A stretch of DNA of 6,819 nt, taken from contig JACMJD010000537.1 in assembly GCA_014380825.1 (NCBI GenBank), positions 1 to 6,819 of the forward strand, given 5' to 3'. A program made the translations under genes and the position numbers. The stretch comes from Phycisphaerae bacterium. GTDB taxonomy: Bacteria; Planctomycetota; Phycisphaerae; Tepidisphaerales; Tepidisphaeraceae. Positions within the stretch are counted from its first letter, which is position 1; the number at the start of each line of letters is the position of its first letter. Positions 1-5,109 of this stretch are shown here, in pieces. The notes beneath the pieces were generated by a model. It was not told the origin of the DNA and searched no databases. It saw nothing but the letters and a program-made list of their open reading frames with translations.

Positions 1-228
1 CGACGAAGAGTAATACGCCGGCGGAAACGATCCGCGATTGTTGGCCGCGTAGATCGAGGAGGCCGTCGCGAGCTGACGGAGATTGCTCAAGCACTGCACG
101 CTCTTCGCTCCTGCCTTCGCTTTCGAAAGCGCAGGCAGGAGCAGACCGATCAGGACCGCGATGATCCCGATCACGACGAGCAGCTCGACGAGAGTGAACG
201 CCGCTCGTCCGAGTTGAGACGTTGTCAT
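1..228 (-). CDS. Prepilin-type N-terminal methylation protein, partial (3' end outside window)
   Basis: Seventy-six codons are visible and the gene runs off the left edge. Seen: a basic leader ending GRAA, then [20 protein letters not shown] (residues 11-30), which is the class III (type IV prepilin-like) signal. Glu15 is the conserved +5 residue. The residue before the cleavage site is Ala10 rather than the classical Gly, a variant I believe is common in planctomycete proteins of this kind. After the hydrophobic helix comes [20 protein letters not shown] and then a Tyr/Asn-rich stretch, as in the large planctomycete pseudopilin-like families. Known for the class: a prepilin peptidase processes the leader and the helix anchors or assembles the protein at the envelope. 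The gene lies downstream of the PEP-CTERM gene on the same strand and is probably in the same B12-controlled transcript. The start is uncertain. ATG 228 lies inside a palindromic repeat and has no properly spaced Shine-Dalgarno. The same frame is open back to ATG 315, which overlaps the upstream TGA. The role of the mature domain cannot be told from this fragment. Confidence 0.85.
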   Translation of the reverse strand, partial: MTTSQLGRAAFTLVELLVVIGIIAVLIGLLLPALSKAKAGAKSVQCLSNLRQLATASSIYAANNRGSFPPAYYSSS

Positions 229-303
229 CCTGAGCGCAGCGAGGGATCTCGGGCCGCGAGAACCATTCGGCTCCCGAGATCCTTCGCTGCGCTCAGAATG
301 ACA
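223..303. repeat. Long palindromic repeat of the [15 protein letters not shown] type
   Basis: Two 31-base arms (223-253 and 273-303) are reverse complements except at two positions, around a 19-base loop. Conceptual translation of the plus strand gives the phrases CHPERSEGS and [10 protein letters not shown] recognise these from spurious ORFs over a dispersed palindrome in several GC-rich phyla; this is recall, not a search. It fills almost all of the space between the PEP-CTERM stop (312) and the prepilin ATG at 228. In RNA it would form a very stable hairpin. It lacks a flanking U tract, so it is more likely an mRNA-processing or stability element, or a mobile palindrome, than an intrinsic terminator. 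Confidence 0.8.
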
Positions 304-311
304 GTCTGCGC

Positions 312-1214
312 TCATCTTGAACGTCGTCGGAGAAGTGGAATGGTCAGCACGATTAACGCAATCCCGCCCGGCTCCGGTATCAGCACCGCCCCATCGATGA
401 ACAGATCCGCTGGCTTGTTGAAATTGGGGAAGTACAGGCTCGGGCGCGTGTCGACGAGCAAGCCGGTGGGCATCTTCCATTTCGGATCGCTCAGGCGGAC
501 GAACTGAACCTCATCGAGCCCGAGCGCCAGCGGGATCGTCAGCCAGGTTCCGCCGGCGGATCCGTTCAGCACACCCAGCACACCGGCGAAATCTTTGTTG
601 TCGAAATCGCTGGGACTGCCGGCAAACGGTTGATCGAACGACGCGAGCGTGGCCGGGTCGGGCGCGGGGAATTGATACGGGTTCGTCGCGTTCGCGTAGT
701 AATTGGCGGGATCATCGATCACGATTCGTCCGAGCGATACGAAATCGCCCCCCGATTTCGCGACCTCGACGATCGCCGTGCGCTCGGCGCCGAATTCATC
801 CATCGCGCTGGTCGTCGTAGTCCCGCCCGTTGCGCCGTTCGGATAATTGGCGTCGACAAAAGTGGCGTTGGTGATGATGCCGATCTGCGGCGTTCCGGTC
901 ACCGGAATCGCCGATGGAAATCTCAGCGTGATGTCTCCGCCGAGTCCGAAGGCGATCAAGTCATCGACTTCGAAGTGCGAATTGAATGGCGACAGCACGC
1001 CGTCAAACCCGCTACCAGCGCCGACAATTGGCGCTGGTTTTCCCAGAGCACTCGCGATCGTCGTGTAGGTCGCGCCGCCAACCGTCGCGAACGTCCCTTG
1101 GTTGTAATTGGGAACCGCCGAGACGAAATCCCCGCCGCGACTTGAAGAAGAAAAACCCGCCAGGCCGCCCATCATGCTGATGGAGACGGCCGTCGAGAGT
1201 GAAACAAACCGCAT
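312..1214 (-). CDS. PEP-CTERM sorting-domain exported protein under a cobalamin riboswitch
   Basis: Three hundred residues. The start ATG at 1214 is chosen because AGGAG lies 8 bases upstream and the protein then begins with a signal-like segment (MR, then a hydrophobic run to about residue 21). The frame is open further upstream to 1463, but that stretch overlaps the leader terminator and is not protein-like. Residues 279-300 form a PEP-CTERM tripartite signal: IPEP, a hydrophobic helix (about 284-295), then RRRSR. Known: such proteins are exported and processed by an exosortase at the cell surface. The body has no catalytic motif I recognise. It contains ASALGKP (55-60), SPFN (75-78), [10 protein letters not shown] (90-99), [15 protein letters not shown] (141-155) and DFVSLG (157-162), a Gly/Asp-rich beta-sandwich-like pattern. 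Its spacing recalls surface proteins found near B12 uptake genes, which is inference from memory. The riboswitch upstream is the strongest clue to its job: it is expected to be made when cobalamin is scarce. The stop overlaps a possible ATG (315) for the downstream prepilin gene. Confidence 0.88.
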   Translation of the reverse strand: MRFVSLSTAVSISMMGGLAGFSSSSRGGDFVSAVPNYNQGTFATVGGATYTTIASALGKPAPIVGAGSGFDGVLSPFNSHFEVDDLIAFGLGGDITLRFPSAIPVTGTPQIGIITNATFVDANYPNGATGGTTTTSAMDEFGAERTAIVEVAKSGGDFVSLGRIVIDDPANYYANATNPYQFPAPDPATLASFDQPFAGSPSDFDNKDFAGVLGVLNGSAGGTWLTIPLALGLDEVQFVRLSDPKWKMPTGLLVDTRPSLYFPNFNKPADLFIDGAVLIPEPGGIALIVLTIPLLRRRSR

Positions 1215-1261
1215 GTCGAACGCTCCTGCGTGCGTGCCGATTCGCGCGGCATCGCGTGCGC

Positions 1262-1329
1262 AAAAAAGAACCCTCGTCCGTGCGATCCGGAGCTGGCGAA
1301 GCCAACTCTGGAACCGGGGGCCGAGGGTT
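1262..1329 (-). terminator. Riboswitch expression platform: intrinsic terminator in the leader
   Basis: On the minus strand an outer stem pairs AACCCTCG (1329-1322) perfectly with CGAGGGTT (1276-1269). Inside it a second hairpin (1312-1301 with 1297-1286, loop 1300-1298) has 12 pairs with one wobble and one mismatch. One C then precedes six U (1267-1262). This is the form of a Rho-independent terminator. It lies between the aptamer 3' end and the PEP-CTERM ribosome site, where transcriptional control would need it. The CGAGGG at 1458-1453, just after the aptamer, could pair with the 5' arm of the outer stem and act as antiterminator; that pairing is only 6 bp and is a guess. Confidence 0.75.
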
Positions 1330-1483
1330 TGAGCGTTCGCGTTATACAGGTCGCATCGATCGGCAAAAAAACCTCTGCCAACAATGCGGCGCCGTCCGTG
1401 AGCGATCATCCCGGCCGTCCCAATTCGCGAGGACGAGACCGAAGATTTGCCGCCCTCGCACATTGCGACGGCGGACCAGCGCC

Positions 1484-1659
1484 CACAGGCAGGTCTTCTG
1501 ACTTAGGACATTTTCACGTGCGCCTTCCCACCTCTTCAACCAGGTAGTGGCTCTTGCACGAGAGATTCAGTCCATTACAGCGGCGCGTCCGTGTCGGATT
1601 CTCACCGACTTCCCTTCGCGAATCGCAAACAGCCGATCCGCGGGCTTACGCCGCCTGTG
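1484..1659 (-). promoter_or_regulatory. Cobalamin (adenosylcobalamin-class) riboswitch aptamer
   Basis: Read on the minus strand, the conserved core appears in order: AAGGGAA (1616-1610), GGTGAGAATCC (1606-1596), GCCGCTGTAA (near 1584-1575), GAGCCACT (1553-1546), GGGAAGGC (1529-1522) and the B12 box AAGTCAGAAGACCTGCC (1504-1488). CACAGGC (1659-1653) pairs perfectly with GCCTGTG (1490-1484) to close P1. Known: ligand binding usually switches the downstream gene off. Here the next gene on the same strand is the PEP-CTERM protein, with a leader of about 270 bases that carries a terminator. No convincing promoter could be picked upstream on the minus strand. Confidence 0.93.
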
Positions 1660-1824
1660 TGGCGAGATTGCACAGTAGCGAGTGGATGTGAATCTGAGAA
1701 TGCCGGAAAACGATCGAGTGACGCCGCCTATCCACCGCGTAATCTTCTCGTTGACCGGCGGGTGGAAGGGGTGCCCGATCAGATGTTTTCCTGCTTCCCC
1801 TACAACCTTTCCGCCGAATTAGAC

Positions 1825-1830
1825 TATAAT
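1825..1830 (+). promoter_or_regulatory. Candidate -10 box for tatA
   Basis: A perfect TATAAT sits 57 bases before the chosen tatA ATG, in an AT-richer patch between the divergent riboswitch leader and tatA. The expected -35 position (about 1802-1807) reads ACAACC, a poor match. The call therefore rests on the -10 hexamer and its location. The rest of 1660-1824 shows no gene or clear operator. Confidence 0.4.
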
Positions 1831-1887
1831 AGTTGATCGCCTCCGACGTTTGATGCGTTGGAGATGCCGCCTCAACAGGAATCGCCC

Positions 1888-2208
1888 ATGCTTCTTCCTC
1901 TCGCGTTTCAAATGCCCGGCTTCGGCGAGATGCTTCTCCTCGCAGGCTTAGGCTTGCTGTTCTTCGGAAAGCGTCTGCCTGAAGTTGGCCGAAGCCTTGG
2001 CAAGGGAATCGTCGAATTCAAAAAGGGAATCAAAGGGATCGAAGACGACGTCGACGTCGCCTCGACCGCGCCAGCGCAGCGCCAGTTTTCGGCGCAGCCA
2101 CAAGTGCCGGTTCAGCAACCGGGTGCGTCGACTTATCAGTTTGATCCGTACACCGGAAAACCGATCGACAAAAACCAACCCAGCCAACAGGTTCCGCCCG
2201 CGCAATAG
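1888..2208 (+). CDS. tatA: Sec-independent protein translocase subunit TatA/TatE family
   Basis: One hundred and six residues. Known role: TatA forms the size-variable pore that carries folded proteins bearing twin-arginine signals across the cytoplasmic membrane, working with TatC. Seen: a short N-terminus, one membrane helix (about residues 11-26), the hinge FGKRLPE (26-32), an amphipathic basic helix (GRSLGKGIVEFKKGIKG, 34-50) and an acidic patch IEDDVD (51-56), all in the family order. The tail (57-106) is Gln/Pro-rich and looks disordered. ATG 1888 is chosen because AGGAA lies 6 bases upstream. An in-frame TTG at 1858 and ATG at 1864 would add residues before the helix, and the GGAG next to ATG 1864 is too close to serve it. 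Met9 (1912) is a less likely start. No tatB or tatC is visible nearby. The next gene starts 54 bases downstream on the same strand and may be co-transcribed. It could be named TatE or a TatA paralogue. Confidence 0.92.
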   Translation: MLLPLAFQMPGFGEMLLLAGLGLLFFGKRLPEVGRSLGKGIVEFKKGIKGIEDDVDVASTAPAQRQFSAQPQVPVQQPGASTYQFDPYTGKPIDKNQPSQQVPPAQ

Positions 2209-2262
2209 TTTGTTGCATCGCAACGACTGCGCGGAAAACTTCTGTGTGAAGGAGCGACACCC

Positions 2263-3015
2263 ATGATCCGCACCCCCGTTCGCACCGCCTGGCTACTTTG
2301 CGCACTCAGTTGCGTTTTGCTCATCGCCTCCGACACGAGCGCGAAACGTTCGTCTTCGACCGAAGCGCGGCGAGCGCTCGAAACGGTCATGCCGAGTTTG
2401 AATCTCACCGGCGTGACGCTCAACGACGCGCTGGAATTCGTCCGCGACATCAGCAACGCAAACGTTCACGTGAACTGGCCCGCGCTCGAGGCGGCGGGCG
2501 TTTCGAAAGACACGCCGATCAACGTTCGCCTGCAACGCGTCTCGCTGCGAAAAGTACTGAACCTGGTTTTGGCGGAATCTGAATCCGGCGCGCCGCTGAC
2601 GTTTTACGTCGACGACGGCGTGATCGAGATCACCACGCGTGAGATCGCTGACCGCAGCATGATCACCCGCGTGTATCCGATCGAAGACTTGATCCTGGAA
2701 GTTCCCGACTTCGTCGGCCCCGACTTCAACCTTGACGCCGGTGGTGGCGGTGGCGGAGGAGGCGGTGGTGGAGGTGGCGGCGGCGGCGGACCGTTCGGGG
2801 GCGGCGGCGGTGGTGGTCCCGGCGGCGGCGGAAACGACGGCGGACTCACCCGCACCGAACGCGCCGAAGCCCTCATCCAGACGATCGTCGAAATCGTCCA
2901 ACCCGACATCTGGCAAATCAACGGCGGCACCGCGTCGATCCGCTTCTTCAACGGCTCCCTGATCGTCACCGCGCCCAGAAGCGTCCACGAAGCGCTAGGT
3001 GGACCGGTCGATTAA
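2263..3015 (+). CDS. Exported protein with STN/secretin-N-like domain and polyglycine linker
   Basis: Two hundred and fifty residues; GAAGGAG lies 8 bases before the ATG. Residues 1-27 form a Sec signal peptide (MIRTPVR, hydrophobic WLLCALSCVLLIAS, likely cut after DTSA). Residues about 47-125 read as an STN/secretin-N short domain: LTGVTLNDALEFVRDISNAN, then a predicted beta strand with NVRLQRVSLRKVLNLVL and LTFYVDDGVIEIT. This is followed by RVYPIEDLI (136-144), a phrase typical of planctomycete relatives. Residues 160-194 are almost pure glycine (17 Gly, PF, 7 Gly, P, 4 Gly, NDGG). The C-terminal part (195-250) has the recurring ALIQTIVEIVQPDIW, GGTASIRFFNGSLIVTAP and SVHEALGG pattern. No secretin beta-barrel domain is present, so it is not a pore by itself; it may be periplasmic and bind a secretin or other envelope partner. 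That function is inferred. It sits between tatA and proC on one strand, with a hairpin after its stop. Confidence 0.8.
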   Translation: MIRTPVRTAWLLCALSCVLLIASDTSAKRSSSTEARRALETVMPSLNLTGVTLNDALEFVRDISNANVHVNWPALEAAGVSKDTPINVRLQRVSLRKVLNLVLAESESGAPLTFYVDDGVIEITTREIADRSMITRVYPIEDLILEVPDFVGPDFNLDAGGGGGGGGGGGGGGGGGPFGGGGGGGPGGGGNDGGLTRTERAEALIQTIVEIVQPDIWQINGGTASIRFFNGSLIVTAPRSVHEALGGPVD

Positions 3016-3055
3016 TCGCATCGCGCGCCCGCGACCAGAATTGATTACACTCACG

Positions 3056-3085
3056 CCGCCCCTGAGCGTATTCGCGAAGGGGCGG
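3056..3085 (+). repeat. Compact hairpin between the STN gene and proC
   Basis: CCGCCCCT (3056-3063) pairs perfectly with AGGGGCGG (3078-3085). Inside are opposed GA/GA bases (3064-3065 and 3076-3077), a GCG/CGC stem and a TATT loop. It is followed by ATTTCTTTG, only mildly T-rich, and by the proC ATG 13 bases later. It may end the upstream transcript or shape the proC leader. It shares CCTGAGCG with the larger palindrome at 223-303, so it may belong to a short dispersed hairpin family. Confidence 0.6.
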
Positions 3086-3098
3086 ATTTCTTTGATCG

Positions 3099-3959
3099 AT
3101 GCAGAATTCAACGTTAGCAATCCTCGGCGCCGGCAACATGGCAGAAGCGATCGGGCGCGGTCTCATTCGCGCGCACGTCTTCACCCCATCGCAAATCATA
3201 GCATCCGATCCTTCACCAACTCGTCGCGAATTCTTCGAGCGCGAGCTGAGCATTCGGACGACCAGTTCAAACCGCGACGCAGCCCGCGACGCGACCATCG
3301 TTCTGCTGTCCGTCAAACCTCAACACATGTCGACAGCTCTCGTCGGGCTGCCCGATGTAATCGATCCGCAGACGACACTCATCATCACCATCGCCGCCGG
3401 CATCTCGATCGAGTTCATTCAATCGCAACTCGGTGCGGGTAAACGTTGGCGAATTGTGCGCGCCATGCCGAACACCCCGATGCTCGTCGGCGCCGGCGTG
3501 ACCGCGATCGCGCGTGGCCCTCACGCAACCGACGAAGGTCTCGCCGCCGCGCGCCAGATTTTCGAAGCCGGCGGCGCGGTGATCGAAGTCTCGGAAGACA
3601 AGCTCCACGCCGTCACCGCGGTCAGCGGATCGGGCCCGGCATATTTTTTCTATCTTGTCGAGCAGATGATCCGTGCCGGAATCGAAAACGGACTAAGCGA
3701 ATCAGAAGCGACGCTGCTCGCCACGCGCACCGCGATCGGCGCGGGCAGAATGCTGGAAGCAACGACCGATTCGACCGCCGAGCTTCGTCGAAAAGTCACC
3801 AGCCCCGGCGGCACGACCGCGGCGGCGATTGAGCGTATGTCCGCCGGCGGGTTCGAAGCTATCATCGCCGACGCAATCCGCGCCGCGACCCACCGCGGCC
3901 GCGAACTTAGCGGCGATCCGAATGCAGCGAAATCGTCCATCTCAGCAGGTCCGACATGA
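3099..3959 (+). CDS. proC: Pyrroline-5-carboxylate reductase
   Basis: Two hundred and eighty-six residues, close to the usual family length. Known role: reduces 1-pyrroline-5-carboxylate to L-proline with NAD(P)H, the last step of proline synthesis, in the cytoplasm. Seen: the N-terminal Rossmann dinucleotide loop ILGAGNMAEAI (8-18), SVKPQ (71-75), IVRAMPNTP (119-127), the VSGSGPAY signature (175-182) and VTSPGGTT (233-240), all intact and in order. The C-terminal 20 residues are Ser/Ala-rich and not conserved. The Shine-Dalgarno is weak (GGCGGA about 12 bases upstream), and the ATG follows a stable hairpin closely, which may affect initiation. The stop overlaps the doxX start by four bases (ATGA), so the two are probably co-translated. 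Confidence 0.97.
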   Translation: MQNSTLAILGAGNMAEAIGRGLIRAHVFTPSQIIASDPSPTRREFFERELSIRTTSSNRDAARDATIVLLSVKPQHMSTALVGLPDVIDPQTTLIITIAAGISIEFIQSQLGAGKRWRIVRAMPNTPMLVGAGVTAIARGPHATDEGLAAARQIFEAGGAVIEVSEDKLHAVTAVSGSGPAYFFYLVEQMIRAGIENGLSESEATLLATRTAIGAGRMLEATTDSTAELRRKVTSPGGTTAAAIERMSAGGFEAIIADAIRAATHRGRELSGDPNAAKSSISAGPT

Positions 3960-4453
3960 ATCCTAAAATCAAAACGCTCCTGTTCGGCGGCTCCGGAACG
4001 TGCAGCGCGATCAGCGATCTCGCGCTGGCGATCCTTCGCGTATCGACCGGCCTGCTGATGGCGTTCGGCCACGGCAAGGGAAAGCTCTTCCACGACGGCA
4101 CGTTTGGCGTTTCCGAGCAGCTCGTTCAAGGCACCGCGAAACTCGGCTTCCCGGCGCCAACGTTCTTCGCCTGGTGTGCCGCGCTCGCCGAGTTCGGCTG
4201 CGGGATATTGGTGGCGATCGGACTGTTCACGCGCCCCGCCGCCGCGATCCTGGTGTTCAACATGGCGGTCGCCGCGTTCGGCGCGCACCTGCATGCGCCA
4301 ATCGTCAGCCCGCCGGGCAGCGACGCGCCATCGAAGGAACTCGCGCTGCTCTACCTTCTGCCGTTTCTACTGTTCGCGTTCACCGGCGCCGGTCATTTCT
4401 CCGCGGACGCGATGATCCGGACGATGGAGAAACGCGAGAAGGCAGGTGTGTGA
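3956..4453 (+). CDS. DoxX family membrane protein
   Basis: One hundred and sixty-five residues. Four hydrophobic segments are visible (about 21-39, 70-91, 95-112 and 128-145), matching the four-helix DoxX/DoxD-like family. Family marks include ALAILRVSTGLLMAFGHGKGKL (22-43) after the N-terminus, then FAWCAALAEFGCGILVAIGLFTRPAA (71-96) and an AVAAFGAH segment before a loop rich in Pro/Ser. Known: DoxX proteins are inner-membrane proteins linked to redox or thiol stress in some species, but most members have no assigned reaction. The ATG overlaps the proC stop, which suggests translational coupling, although no metabolic link to proline is evident. The gene converges with purN 29 bases downstream. 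Confidence 0.9.
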   Translation: MNPKIKTLLFGGSGTCSAISDLALAILRVSTGLLMAFGHGKGKLFHDGTFGVSEQLVQGTAKLGFPAPTFFAWCAALAEFGCGILVAIGLFTRPAAAILVFNMAVAAFGAHLHAPIVSPPGSDAPSKELALLYLLPFLLFAFTGAGHFSADAMIRTMEKREKAGV

Positions 4454-4455
4454 CG

Positions 4456-4483
4456 AAAAGGCGAGAGAGCGCTTTTGTCTTTT
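4456..4483. terminator. Possible bidirectional terminator between doxX and purN
   Basis: In the convergent gap AAAA/TTTT (4456-4459 with 4473-4476) and GCG/CGC (4461-4463 with 4470-4472) pair around an AGAGAG loop with one bulged G. The plus strand then continues GTCTTTT, and the minus strand ends with CTTTTCG. The stem is short, so activity is uncertain; the position, between converging stops, supports it. The last base overlaps the purN stop codon. Confidence 0.45.
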
Positions 4484-5109
4484 CATTTTACGCGCACGCG
4501 CCGCCCGTCCACAACCAGCCGCCCCTCCGTGAACAAGCGAATCGCATGCGGATAAGCCTGTCGCTCTTCGTCGAACACGCGGTGGGCCAGCGTCTGCGGC
4601 GTGTCGTCATCCAGCACCGGACATGTGCGCTGAAGGATGATCGGACCGGTGTCGTAGGTCGCGTCGACGAAATGCACGGTGCAGCCGCTCAACTTGCAGC
4701 CGGCGTCGATCACCGCGCGATGCACGCGATCGCCGTACATCCCCTTCCCGCCGAAGCTGGGCAGCAGCGCGGGATGGATGTTCATGATTTTGTTTTCGTA
4801 TCGCGCCGGGATATCCAGCAGGCACAACCAGCCGGCGCAGCAGATCAAATCGGCACCGGAACTGTCGATCAGTTCAAACACCTTCGCGCTGAAGGTTGAC
4901 ACATCGGCGAACGACCGGCGATCGACGATCGTGTACGGCAGCTTCGCATCGATCGCCCGCTGAATCCCGGGCAGATCGGGGCGCGAGGCGATAACGGTAA
5001 CGATCTGCGCGTTCAACGTGCGTGCGGCGATGTGATCGATCAGGTTCTGAAGTGTGGACCCCGACCCGCTGATCAGCACCGCGAGATTGATGGAGCGAGA
5101 AGCGCTCAC
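4483..5109 (-). CDS. purN: Phosphoribosylglycinamide formyltransferase (10-formyl-THF dependent)
   Basis: Two hundred and eight residues, normal for the family. Known role: transfers a formyl group from 10-formyltetrahydrofolate to GAR, the third step of de novo purine synthesis. Seen: the phosphate-binding loop LISGSGSTLQ (12-21), ADLICCAGW (86-94), and the active-site stretch NIHPALLPSFGGKGMYG (110-126). N110 and H112 match the catalytic Asn/His of the family, and D153 in VDATYDTGPI matches the catalytic Asp. The start is taken as GTG 5109 because its GTGA overlaps the ileS TGA (5108-5106) and the protein then begins just before the conserved first strand. The frame is open to 5286, but that extension lies inside ileS and does not resemble PurN. 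Translation is probably coupled to ileS, since no Shine-Dalgarno is visible. Confidence 0.96.
   Translation of the reverse strand: MSASRSINLAVLISGSGSTLQNLIDHIAARTLNAQIVTVIASRPDLPGIQRAIDAKLPYTIVDRRSFADVSTFSAKVFELIDSSGADLICCAGWLCLLDIPARYENKIMNIHPALLPSFGGKGMYGDRVHRAVIDAGCKLSGCTVHFVDATYDTGPIILQRTCPVLDDDTPQTLAHRVFDEERQAYPHAIRLFTEGRLVVDGRRVRVK

Noticed and set aside
214..507. Plus-strand 97-codon frame beginning [12 protein letters not shown]
   Set aside because: A typical spurious translation of the palindromic repeat, continuing antisense to the PEP-CTERM gene.
1215..1463. In-frame N-terminal extension of the PEP-CTERM gene to 1463
   Set aside because: It covers the leader terminator, is Arg/Cys-rich and unlike a signal peptide, while ATG 1214 has AGGAG at good spacing and is followed by a signal sequence.
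1660..1760. Possible minus-strand promoter for the riboswitch transcript (TTCTCA, 17 bases, TACTGT)
   Set aside because: Both boxes are weak matches, and several equally poor alternatives exist nearby.
1591..1836. Plus-strand 81-codon frame over the riboswitch
   Set aside because: Antisense to a structured RNA whose conserved core explains the sequence; no ribosome site or protein family seen.
2212..2224. GTTGC/GCAAC hairpin after tatA
   Set aside because: Only five pairs and no T tract follow it, so I do not call a terminator; tatA and the next gene may be co-transcribed.
2293..2988. Minus-strand 231-codon frame and other frames opposite the STN gene, including a polyproline one
   Set aside because: Mirror images of a GC-rich gene and its glycine tract; the plus-strand gene has signal peptide, ribosome site and domain pattern.
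3650..4294. Minus-strand 214-codon frame across proC and doxX
   Set aside because: Antisense to two well-identified genes and has no domain of its own.
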